Both the position numbers and the translations under genes were made by a program. Shown here piece by piece: positions 1 through 7,684 of a stretch of 10,052 nt of DNA. Source of the DNA: Euperipatoides rowelli (taxonomy: Eukaryota > Onychophora > Udeonychophora > Euonychophora > Peripatopsidae). The stretch lies in the NCBI GenBank assembly GCA_003024985.2, contig PXIH01S0000627.1, one strand, 5' to 3'. Position 1 is the stretch's first letter; each line of letters opens with the position of its first letter. The notes under the pieces were generated by a model, which was given only the letters and a program-made list of their open reading frames with translations, was not told where the DNA came from and searched no databases.

Positions 1-1130
1 GTTTTTCACCATTTTCATTCTTATTAAATTTATAAGTACAATTTTTCATCAAAGACTCGTGTCTTATTTCTTCTGATATAGTGTGTGTCCATATAGTCTA
101 TTAATACCAGTCAATTTGTACACATCAATTCATAACCATTGTATTCTACTTCCAACACTTATATGATGCTTATTTGAGTAAAATGTAAGAGTGGTACTGG
201 GCTGGTTGAAATTGGCTGGGATAATTTGAGGGATGTGGTGAGTATATTAGCTGCACCTGTATTTACAAATGAATTAAATAGCTAGGACTAAACTTAGTAG
301 GAAGCATATACAATGTTTTATTGGGAGATGTAAGAATAAGAGCTTTTTTAAGAGGGTGGGGCATTGAAAGGATGGGGTGCAGAAATATACCATATAATGG
401 ATGATTTTTTTTTCTCAAATGGCTGAGCTGCTTAGAACCAAACATGATAAGAAGTTTCTAAGGATTACTAGCTTGAGAATGAAGGGATAAAAAGACTGTG
501 GAGAAAAATAGGTTGCTAGTAAATATATTCACACTCAACTATTTATTCATTTTAAGTTATAACTCCTTCAGATTCAATGACGCTGAGTTAACATAATTTT
601 TATTTAATTCCTGAAGTTTGAAATAATGGAATTCTTAATTTAACTGATTTTATCAATTAAAAATATATGGTCATTTATTGTATAGGCTACTCCAATTGTA
701 ATAATAACCACGACTAAAAAAAAAAAAATTAGGAAAGAATTGCAATATGTTTAGAAAATATATTCTGTGTTTTTGTGAGGAAAGTTTAAAATAATATTAA
801 TTCATTTTAAGTGATGCAATTAGTAAAATAAATAATGCAGAAATAAATACAGTGACTTCAGACATGGATTACTGTACATAACTTGGAAATGTTAATAGAA
901 ATTGCTTGAATGATTCTTAATTAAAAATTTATGGGTGATACCGGTAATTAAAATTTAAATTCATATACTCTACAATACATTTTATCCTAAGAGAAAATTT
1001 CATTATCCAATAAAATATCATTAGAGTGATAATAATGAATTACTGAATATACAGTATGAGAAAACACAAAATGGATTGGATTGGATGATGTCGTGGCTTA
1101 CCCTTTTCTTCGAGGTCATGCATTACAAAT
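1..1130. other. AT-rich noncoding DNA, no gene seen
   Basis: I find no supported gene, RNA or transposon here on either strand. The longest open frame (263-445, minus) gives a protein rich in Leu, Pro and Ser with no recognisable domain. There is a run of 13 A at 716-728 and a short GGATT GGATT GGATG direct repeat at 1073-1087. The stretch 1090-1140 is richer in G and C than its surroundings but has no frame I recognise. By inference from the SNAP-25 exon at 7685-7802, it may be intron of that minus-strand gene, or intergenic. Confidence 0.6.
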
Positions 1131-1138
1131 GTTCACCA

Positions 1139-1497
1139 CTAAGCAAACCTCCCTTACTAAAAAAAATCATATTAACCATTCCCCTTTATATAACCCATAA
1201 TCCCCCTTCCACCCATTAACCCTATAAACTTATACCTTTTTATAAATGCCCCTAGCTACTCCATAAACATTTCCTCTCCTCCCTATTCTTATAATTCCAT
1301 TATAATATATTAAACATCCTCATCTCCCCCAATCCTTCTCATAGACTTTCCCATAACCGCCATTTTAAAAATGTAATATTTTATACAACCGTCAAAATCT
1401 CTAAAAATCATTATTCTATAAATTAAATACCAACCTATTCCTATAACCATTAAATTTTATCCCCAAAATAACCTACAATATACTTCCATACTAATCT
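1139..1497. other. Almost G-free tract (strong C over G strand skew)
   Basis: On the plus strand, bases 1141-1500 contain only 8 G but 103 C by hand count, a GC skew of about -0.86. The flanks just before 1131 and after 1505 have ordinary G content. The minus strand therefore reads as A, G and T with almost no C, as if nearly every cytosine on that strand had been converted to T. Of the 8 remaining G, four lie in GC dinucleotides and two lie in CG. There is no clear tandem period, although motifs such as ATAACC, ATTAACC and CCCC recur. I cannot assign it to a gene or named element. Candidate explanations are strand-biased cytosine deamination of a retro-element copy, a decayed skewed repeat, or organelle-derived DNA. 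Confidence 0.85.
1194..1222 (-). other. Canonical G-quadruplex motif on the minus strand
   Basis: On the plus strand, C-runs lie at 1194-1196, 1202-1206, 1212-1214 and 1220-1222, each separated by five bases. The minus strand thus carries four G-tracts of at least three with 5-nt loops. This fits the standard G3+N1-7 pattern. A further CCCC lies at 1181-1184. It sits inside the G-free tract and may just follow from that skew. Confidence 0.6.
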
Positions 1498-1581
1498 GTA
1501 TACAAATAGGAAATATGAATAAGAAATCATTGGATAAATTGCATTCATCATTATGTCAGTGATTGCTCTTCTTTTCCACCA

Positions 1582-3211
1582 AAATTTGAACTAAAAACTG
1601 CTTCAGAGGAATAAATTTATGATATAATTAATAATCATCTACCAATCTCATTACCATATTGACCGGTTGGATTAGGATTAAGCATGCTAAAGCTGATATT
1701 ACCTTCTATAATAAAATCTTTGCTATTCATTTTGAATTTATCTCTGGTATCCGGCAAATTTCCAGACCCTTGGGAGGCGTCATACATAGTACCTATTCAT
1801 AAGGAGGGATCCAAAGAATTACCCAGCAACTTTATGCCAATTTCCATTCTTCCGCTAATGGGTAAAGTATTAGAAAAAATTGTGTACCTGCAGTTATCAT
1901 CTTTTGGGAATCTGAAGGATTATTGAATGAATTCCAAAGCAGCTTTAGACCTTTTTATTCAACAACAAGTAATCTACTTGGTCTAACCAATGACATTTTC
2001 AGTAATATGGATAACAAATCTTCTACCCTTGTGGTTTCCCTCGACCTAGGTAAAGCTTTCGATTCCATTCCTACCAAATTATTGATTGAAAGATTGTCAT
2101 AATTACCACCGGATCAAAGATGTGTGGCATGGATCAGGAATTACTTATTAAATAGAAAACTTGTGTAAAATTGGCTAAGGACAAATCTCAATTCTTGACA
2201 ATGAAACAAGGTATTCCACAAGGTTCTTTTTTGGCACCCCTATTGTTCAACATATTTAATGATCCAATATTTAATCTTGATATAAAATCAAAGTTAAATC
2301 TCTTTGCTGATGACATAACTCTACTCATTAGTGGTAGAGAAATGTACAAAGATATTAACAACAATCTTCAGATTATAAATAATTGGATTCACAGTATAGG
2401 GTTGAAAGTTAATCCATTAAAATCCAAAGCAATTCTCATAGGATCTACATCTCAAATAAAAAAAATCTATAAAATCAAATGAGCCAATTAGGATTAATGA
2501 TATTGAATTGCCCATTTTGGATTCTGTAAAGATTTTGGGCATTACACTTGACAAAAATCTAAACACATTCAATCAATAACTATAGTCTTGTAACACCACC
2601 CATTGGGTGAAAGTCTTACTAAGATTATAAATAAATAAATAATAAAAAAAGCTATGAGACTCTCCAAGCTGCTATTGAGATTTTCAGATTTAGAAGAATG
2701 CTTGCCTGTAAACATCTTAAATCTTTATATTTCACCCTCATACACAGCAGACTCTCTTATGGTGATATAGTATGGGGAGATTGCTGAAGTAAAATGGAAA
2801 AAAAATACAAATAGTTCAAAATTTCTCAGCCAGATTTATAATATTTGGAAGGGGATCCAGCAGTGCCACTATAGCCAAACAAAAGCTGGGCCTTTTGTTG
2901 ATTAAAAAAATCAAGACAGACTAATAAAGCATTGTTTATTCAAAAATTAATTATTAACAAAATCCAAATTACTTATTTAAACTTATAAATCCAATATCAG
3001 AAATCCACAATTAGACTATGATTCGAGATTGAGAAATAATAATGGACTATGTATCCCATCCTCAAAATGCAAAATGGGAAGTCTACCCTTGTCGGTATCG
3101 GTATCGGGGCCTAAATTATGGAATAAAGTCCCTGCAGAGATAACAATAATTTCTAATACTTCATCCTTTAAGAGAAAGCTAATAACTTTTCTAGAAAGAA
3201 ATGATCTGTGA
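1582..3211 (+). pseudogene. Reverse transcriptase (LINE ORF2) pseudogene
   Basis: Once the target-primed reverse transcriptase of a LINE. Frame 1 (1582-1926) has the fingers region, with SGKFPDPWEASYIVPIHKEG and then SNFMPISILPLMGKVLEKIV. Frame 3 (about 1914-2167) has LNEFQSSFRPFYSTTSNLL and motif A, VSLDLGKAFDSIP, with its catalytic Asp. Frame 2 (2171-2482) has motif B, KQGIPQGSFLAPLLFNIF, and motif C, FADDITLL, with the catalytic DD pair. Frame 3 resumes at 2481 (SVKILGITLDKNL). A thumb-like piece around 2690-2790 reads SLYFTLIHSRLSYGDIVWGD. The tail at 3029-3211 reads SGPKLWNKVPAEI and SSFKRKLITFLE. In-frame stops lie at about 1612, 1924 and 2101. The catalytic residues remain but at least three frame changes make it non-functional. 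Confidence 0.92.
2628..2650 (+). repeat. TAAA/TAA microsatellite inside the dead reverse transcriptase
   Basis: A run of TAAA units ending in TAA and a string of A interrupts the thumb region of the LINE pseudogene, between TKII-like and KAMRL-like codons. It is probably a later expansion in the decaying copy. Confidence 0.7.
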
Positions 3212-3383
3212 GTGGGTATAAGTCAAGGAAACTTTTTGTGATTAGATTTTTTTTCTCTGTAAATTAGCCTATAGTTATTAGTTTTACTATTTATTTTGTA
3301 TTATATTTTATTTATTTTATTATATGTACACTCAACAAAGGACCAGGAGAACCACGTTTAGTGAAGGTTACACTTTTTCTTGG

Positions 3384-3400
3384 AATAAATAAATAAATAA
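3384..3400 (+). repeat. LINE 3' tail, (AATA)n
   Basis: Four AATA-type units closing the LINE. Tails of this kind mark the 3' end in CR1/L2/Jockey-type elements. They allow the element's boundary to be set at about 3400, before GCCTAAATAAC. Confidence 0.75.
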
Positions 3401-3497
3401 GCCTAAATAACACAGCTGTTGCCATCTTGTGGGAGAAACTTATAAGCATAATTCCTGTTTTGATGGTAAAAATGAAAAGCAGGCAAGACTAAAAAAA

Positions 3498-3606
3498 AGG
3501 ATTAGATTTAAATCAAAATTATAAAGTTTAAATTATATTTTATTATTTAAATTATTTGTTTTATTTAAATCATTTTTTAAAATAAAAATCATTAAATCTG
3601 ATTAAT
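3498..3606. repeat. AT-rich foldback, possible small MITE
   Basis: The left side has GGATTAGATTTAAATC (3499-3514) and the right side has TAAATCTGATTAA (3593-3605). These are imperfect inverted copies, about 9 of 11 bases matching in the best part. The interior is almost entirely A and T with repeated TTTAAAT. A sequence of similar style lies around 8213-8300. The base composition makes chance matches easy, so this is tentative. Confidence 0.35.
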
Positions 3607-4014
3607 GTTGAAGTGGGAGAGTACCTTATCTAAAATTGTGAACATTTATTTTCGATTAAGTTTATAAACCCTATTTCACATCTGTTTATTCATTATAAAA
3701 TTATCAAATAAACAGTATTTTGTATTTGATGTTTGTTTTATTGATTTAGGGTCAATTTGTTTTACACACAATAGCCTATTGTATTAATCTTAGCTCTAAT
3801 AATTATTTTCAGCAATAAATTGATTTTGTTTTTAAATAAAAAATGAAGTTTTATTTTTACACGGTATCAATAATCATTCTCACGCTTCTGACATCATTCC
3901 TCATTCATGTACAGTATATATTTCATACCAATAATATCATTAGATTTATTATCTACAGAATCAGATGTGGCTATCATTATTATTAGCATCTTAAAATCAC
4001 TTTATTTTTCTAAA
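3607..4014. other. AT-rich noncoding stretch
   Basis: No gene or RNA is visible. Short A/T hairpins are present, for example AAAATGAAGTTTTATTTTT near 3840. The short open frame that starts at 3907 runs across the border of the neighbouring transposon remnant and is not a credible gene. Confidence 0.55.
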
Positions 4015-4601
4015 GGCCGGTGGCACACAGAGCAGTGTGTGGTGTTGCCTTGCAGTGATGCTAACTATTTTAAAACATACAATTTTCAATGGGATGCGGC
4101 ACACTGGAAATTGTGATGGTTTTTGGTGATTTGCAGTAATTTGTAATGGGTTTCGGTGGAAAAATATAGAGCTAGCTTTAAAAATTGTCATGGCGACTAC
4201 CAGTGGCTTACTGTGGAATCAACACTATTTTTTTAAAAACAGCAAGGAGTTTTCAATGGGGTGTGCCAACACAACGCTAGTTGCAGCACATTGATACTTT
4301 TCTATTTCCGGTCTGCCATATTGCTTTCACAGTAGAAAAGTTATGTAAATTGATCCAAAGTTTTAAAATAAGTTCAAACCATAGAAATGTTCGAACTAGA
4401 CTAGTTAGGCTAATCATCAAAGTTAAAAAAATATTCCTGTTTGTGGCAGGTAACCAACAAATCTACTTGTCCAGAAATGCCAAAAGAAAAGACTGGGAGA
4501 AAGCCGCATCTCAGCCGAAGGAAGTAGGGAACACATATTTTTCAAAACATAAAATTATGTTGGGGATGGTTAAATCTGTTTTGTATTCACAACTAAAATG
4601 A
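4015..4601 (+). mobile_element. PIF/Harbinger-like DNA transposon remnant (partial)
   Basis: The left edge GGCCGGTGGCACACAGAGCA at 4015-4034 has the style of Harbinger-family termini in arthropod genomes, as I remember them, and TAA (the usual 3-bp Harbinger target) lies at 4011-4013. An internal sequence TTTTCAATGGGATGCGGCAC at 4083-4102 recurs in direct orientation as TTTTCAATGGGGTGTGCCAA at 4250-4269. TGGCACAC (4021-4028) is also found inverted as GTGTGCCA (4261-4268). A MADF-like coding piece follows at 4281-4601; MADF/Myb-SANT proteins are the known second gene of PIF/Harbinger elements. No DDE transposase is visible and the right terminus was not found, so this is a fragment. Confidence 0.5.
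4281..4601 (+). pseudogene. MADF (Myb/SANT-like) DNA-binding domain fragment
   Basis: A 106-codon open stretch. Codons 16-27 read FTVEKLCKLIQS, like the first MADF helix (pattern F..EKLI.LV.S). Codons 62-77 read YLSRNAKRKDWEKAAS, like the second part of MADF (Y..RN.R...W..IA). Between them about 30 residues do not fit. A plausible splice acceptor with a pyrimidine-leaning lead (TTGTGGCAG, ending at 4449) precedes the second block, so the misfit could be an intron. There is no ATG: the frame opens just after a TAG at 4278-4280, and position 4281 is TTG. It is best treated as a decayed or partial exon of a transposon accessory protein. The identification rests on pattern memory only. Confidence 0.4.
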
Positions 4602-5335
4602 TAAAAATTTGATTTAAGTATTGTTTACATGATGCAGGAAGCCAGTAAAGCCATCATTTAAAATATTGCATTCATACACTTATTACTTTTGCACTTGAAC
4701 CAAGTTTTTTTTTTAAATTGAAAATGCCTAATTAAAATACAGAGGTCTAGCCAGTTACAGCTGAAGGTCTAATTTTAATGTAAATAAGGCACTACTATGA
4801 ATTCTCTGTGGCTCATATAGGTGCGGGCTAAAGTACAAAAACAAAGAGATGAGGTTTATTTATTAATTTAGCAGTTGTAGGAATTTTTAAAACTGGAACT
4901 TAATATTTTGTGTTTATTGAGCTGCTGTAGGTCAAAGGTAATTATGCTATATTATCCTGAACTAGGACCATACGGTATCTAAACTTTTGCATTGATATTT
5001 TTCTTTTTCCATAAACTTAAGAGCAGAGCTATGCAAGCAATTTGAATTACATACATCTTGAGTTTAATAATAAATAAAGATAGAAGTAGCCAGTTTGCTA
5101 TCTAATATCCAAGTTACAAGTGCTGCCACAAAGTAAGACTTACTAGTAATGAAAAAAACAATCCACTGTGATGCATGCTCATTCTATGCGACACCAAAAT
5201 ATATCGCTCTTTTTCACAGCAACACACCACAACAACGCTTATAATAATTATATTGCTAAGGAACTTTTGTTATAGTCATCAGTAAAAAACATTTTGGACT
5301 ACCATCTTGGAAACTAATTGCTAGTACAGTTAACA
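4602..5335. other. Noncoding stretch, no gene seen
   Basis: AT-rich with no frame, RNA or element that I can support on either strand. A GGTCTA word occurs twice (4744 and 4766). CACACCACAACAACGCTTA at 5224-5242 shares ACAACGCTTA with the minisatellite region near 8956, possibly by chance or through a shared old repeat. Confidence 0.55.
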
Positions 5336-5378
5336 GGTGTGGTCTTATTAGGGTTGCCAATCCTATTAGGACCACACC
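5336..5378. repeat. Strong 17-bp hairpin
   Basis: GGTGTGGTCTTATTAGG (5336-5352) pairs with CCTATTAGGACCACACC (5362-5378). It has 15 of 17 pairs and a 9-nt loop, GTTGCCAAT. Both arms are much richer in G and C than the surroundings, so chance is unlikely. The 13-mer ATTAGGGTTGCCA at 5347-5359 is repeated exactly at 5391-5403. The structure suggests the terminus of a DNA transposon or a rearranged inverted repeat. Confidence 0.75.
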
Positions 5379-5390
5379 AACCTATTTTGT

Positions 5391-5580
5391 ATTAGGGTTG
5401 CCATACATCTTTTTTGAGAAGGGTAATTCTTTTTTCAGAAATTTTCTCTTTATCCTTTTTTTAGGTCAGGAAAGGATGCTGTTGATCTTTTTTTATAAAA
5501 AATGTCCTTTTCCTGATAAAATGTTGATGCTATTTGTCCTTTTTCTATAAAATGTGTCCTTTCCTGATAAAAAGTTGCTA
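5391..5580. repeat. Pyrimidine-rich repeat block with TGTCCTTT units
   Basis: It starts with ATTAGGGTTGCCATACATC and is pyrimidine-rich. Three related direct units follow: ATGTCCTTTTCCTGATAAAA at 5502-5521, TTGTCCTTTTTCTATAAAAT at 5534-5553, and TGTCCTTTCCTGATAAAA at 5555-5572. An inverted relative, TCAGGAAAGGAT, lies at 5466-5477 and can fold with the first unit. The GGGTTGCCATAC lead resembles ends of some animal hAT-type elements, but I cannot confirm this. No coding sequence is visible. Confidence 0.55.
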
Positions 5581-5639
5581 AGCTTTTTGGTTGTTAAAAA
5601 TTCATCTGCACACACTGGGTATACATAATGCAGTTACCA

Positions 5640-6092
5640 ACATTAGATCCTACTCAAGCTCTAAGATGTCAGGTTTTTTTTTTTGTAGCCATCTATTAGT
5701 AGTAAACTCACTAAACTGCTTGAATGAAAGTGAGAGTGCCAGATGAGTTCTATAGTTGATGACATAAACTACTTAAAGTTAGTGTCAACTTACATCCAAC
5801 AAAAGAGCTGAAAGGAAAATTTCCATCAACATACATTGCACATAGGATTGTAGAAGCTCTCAAACTGAGCAATATCCATAATCTGCACTAGTATAAAACA
5901 AATACTTTGAACTGCATATAAGAGCAATGCCTCTATTTATTACTAAGTTATTTTGTATTACATGAGATCAAATAAACTATGTTCCTTCAAATTTTTAGAG
6001 TAACCTTGCATTGAAGTTATACTTGAATAAAAACTTTAAAAGTCAGAAAGAAAAAATGCCACAAAAAATTGCCAGAAAGTGTGAAATCCCTA
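5640..6092. other. Noncoding stretch, nothing recognised
   Basis: Unremarkable AT-rich sequence with no frame, repeat or RNA gene that I can support on either strand. Confidence 0.55.
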
Positions 6093-6417
6093 TTTAAATA
6101 ATATAACAATGATAGTTAATACAAAGAAATTAAACTTACCATTTAAATAACAAGATAATGAAGATTACAAATTACAAACTTACCATTTATATGACAATGG
6201 TGGTCACATACAATCGTTTAAGCGGTATCACAAATCACGATTTAATTAATCTTAAAAATAATGTGACAATTGTATGTCACAATTCACAATTAATCACAAC
6301 ATTTAAATAACAGAATAACAATTATGTTCCAAATCATCATTAAACTTACCATATGCCAGTAGTGATATTCCAAGTTTAAAAACATGATAATGGTGATGTT
6401 CCGATCACTATTTTTAA
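6093..6417. repeat. Cluster of degenerate repeats (AAACTTACCAT family)
   Basis: The word AAACTTACCAT recurs at 6132-6142, 6177-6187 and 6342-6352, each followed by AT-rich sequence and, in two places, TTTAAATAACA. Between them, variants of CACAAATCACNATTAA (6230, 6285, 6330 areas) and GTGATATTCC/GTGATGTTCC (6362, 6392) appear. Inverted pieces GTCACATACAATCG (6193-6206) and ACAATTGTATGTCAC (6266-6280) can fold. The family looks like an old satellite or foldback element with units of roughly 45-50 bp. One more piece lies at 7448-7476. Confidence 0.55.
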
Positions 6418-6552
6418 CTGCTTAATTTTGTAATTTAATGCAGGGGCAAAAATAAATTGTCTAGACTTAAACTATAGTCAGTCAGTTTGTCTTTTCCACT
6501 TATCAGGGTTTTTTTTTTTAAATTTATGCAGACTATATTTTTAGAGCATGGC

Positions 6553-6569
6553 AAAAAAAAAAAAAAAAA
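6553..6569 (+). repeat. Run of 17 A
   Basis: A homopolymer following GGC. It could be a retroposed poly(A) tail, but no element body is recognisable upstream. Confidence 0.6.
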
Positions 6570-6687
6570 GGTAATATCAAACAGAAAATTAGCATACAAG
6601 TGACACATTGATTAATTTCACTTACAATCAAAATCTAATTTCATCTACATTAAAAAAAATGAGCATTTTCAGATTGGACTGTGAATA

Positions 6688-7203
6688 CAGGTAATCTTTG
6701 ATTTACACAGATTTGATTTGCACAATTTTGGAAATACACGATTTAAGAATTACTACCACTTATCAAATTACATGTTTGAAATAACACGGTTTGTAAAACA
6801 AGATATAAGATGTACTTAATTTAGAATAAAAATAAGACAATGAAAACATCAAAATGAAAAAGTAATGAAGCTTCTAGGCTTTTGTTAATGTTATGATAGT
6901 CTGAGAGAATTTAATTGATTCAAATTCTTTATGGGAATGTTTTTCTATCAACAAACGTTATGCCTATTAGCCTAAATTTAAATCCATCCCTCCGTTAATA
7001 CCTTCATCTATAGGTACAATTTTTAGCAAATTAATTTAACAAGAGGTTAATAATAGTGAGGAGAATAAAAGAAATGCAGTTTTTGTTTTCATCACTTCCC
7101 ATAATTCTTAGCATTTTCATTATTTCCTATGGAAAATTTACATTTGATTTACATGCCGATATCAAAGAACACAACCCCAGTGTAAATCAATAAATTTAAA
7201 CTG
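6688..7203. mobile_element. Non-autonomous pogo/Tigger-like element (Tc1/mariner), 516 bp
   Basis: The left end is CAGGTAATCTTTGATTTACA (6688-6707). The right end reads GTGTAAATCAA (7180-7190) and finishes in CTG at 7203. The termini are imperfect inverted copies sharing CAG at the tip and TTGATTTACAC inside. TA lies immediately outside both ends (6686-6687 and 7204-7205), as expected for the TA target duplication of Tc1/mariner elements. The left interior repeats GATTTACAC-like words (GATTTGCACA, AATACACGATT). The right interior, CCTATGGAAAATTTACATTT and then GATATCAAAGAACACAACCC, has the style of Tigger ends. No transposase frame exists, so it is a MITE-like deletion derivative. Terminal divergence suggests considerable age. 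Confidence 0.7.
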
Positions 7204-7438
7204 TAATGTCATTTGACTTCAGTTTAGTGTGCGTTTTTACAAAAGACCAGTGAATGGATTATCCATTTGTGAAACCGAATGGGTTAAATGCAACAGTGAC
7301 ATCACAAATCAACATTTGTGATATCACGGTTGCTATTTTATTTAACCTTTTCTGTTTCACAAATGGACAATCCATCCATAGGTATTTTAAAAAAAAGCGT
7401 GCTGTAGGAAGCTCAATCAACATTGCGCTTATATAAAT
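7204..7438. repeat. Long foldback (inverted repeat) element
   Basis: The core arms are 7254-7309 and 7314-7375, with a 4-nt loop (CAAC, 7310-7313). They share ATGGATT.TCCATTTGTGAAA at the base, GGTTAAAT in the middle and ATCACAAAT next to the loop, with a few gaps. Pairing continues more weakly outward: left GTAATGTC...GTGTGCGTTTTTAC...AAAAGACC matches the complement of right GGTATTTT...AAAAGCGTGC...AACATTGCGC. The whole foldback is thus about 235 bp. Open frames on both strands here only mirror the palindrome and are not genes. It starts exactly where the pogo-like element's TA ends. It could be a MITE; in RNA it would be a hairpin of about 120 nt. Confidence 0.75.
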
Positions 7439-7447
7439 AAAATTGCA

Positions 7448-7476
7448 AAATATCATAAATCACCATTAAACTTAAG
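7448..7476. repeat. Stray copy of the AAACTTACC repeat family
   Basis: AATATCATAAATCACCATTA followed by AACTTA matches the consensus of the 6093-6417 cluster (TCACAAATCA.CATTAAACTTACC). The pogo-like element and the foldback may have landed inside or beside one larger tract of this repeat. Confidence 0.45.
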
Positions 7477-7518
7477 GATTTGTGATCTGAGCTGTTGAAC
7501 AAGTTATATTAGTTTTAA

Positions 7519-7536
7519 AATAATAATAATAATAAA
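7519..7536. repeat. (AAT)n microsatellite
   Basis: About five AAT units in AAAATAATAATAATAATAAAA. It is a simple repeat with no evident role. Confidence 0.75.
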
Positions 7537-7678
7537 ACTGCCTTTACGAATATGAATAAACCCTTTCTCTCATCCTATTCAGTCCATTTTTTTTAAAGTA
7601 TTTAAAGATAAAAATTTAGATCTAAATGTGTTTTGTTTTTTTCACTAACAAAGATGCTATAAATAGAAGTTTTCCGAT

Positions 7679-7684
7679 GCTTAC
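7679..7684 (-). other. 5' splice donor of the SNAP-25 exon
   Basis: On the minus strand the exon ends AACAA and is followed by GTAAGC, a near-consensus donor. The cut leaves AA as the first two bases of a lysine codon, so the intron is phase 2. Confidence 0.85.

Larger units (their letters stand above)
1564..3400 (+). mobile_element. 5'-truncated non-LTR retrotransposon (LINE) remnant
   Basis: A single LINE copy on the plus strand. Homology to the start of the reverse-transcriptase domain begins near 1582 (frame reading KFELKTASEE, then IYDIINN). It runs through the fingers, palm and thumb to a C-terminal stop at 3211, followed by about 170 bases of 3' UTR. The element ends in AATAAATAAATAAATAA at 3384-3400, which is the usual short-repeat tail of CR1, L2 and Jockey-like LINEs. 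No endonuclease or ORF1 region is visible, so the copy is 5'-truncated. The reading frame is broken many times, so it is dead. The clade is not certain: the motif spelling and the tail suit the CR1/Jockey group. It lies opposite in strand to the SNAP-25 exon. Confidence 0.9.

Noticed and set aside
263-445. 60-codon minus-strand open frame
   Set aside because: Low complexity composition, no recognised domain, no splice or neighbour support; such lengths are expected by chance.
1090-1135. GC-richer stretch whose minus strand has an AAAAGG|GTAAGC donor-like site, considered as another exon
   Set aside because: No frame matches SNAP-25 or any family I know; no acceptor or conserved coding is visible.
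1139-1497. Insertion of mitochondrial DNA as the explanation of the G-poor tract
   Set aside because: No recognisable mitochondrial protein or RNA pieces, and the skew is stronger than in most animal mitochondria; not excluded, only unsupported.
3907-4191. Overlapping open frames on both strands (3907-4116 plus, 3997-4191 minus)
   Set aside because: They straddle the edge of the Harbinger-like remnant and contain its repeat modules; no domain is visible.
7254-7456. Overlapping open frames on both strands with similar proteins
   Set aside because: They arise because the sequence is an inverted repeat; each is the mirror of the other.
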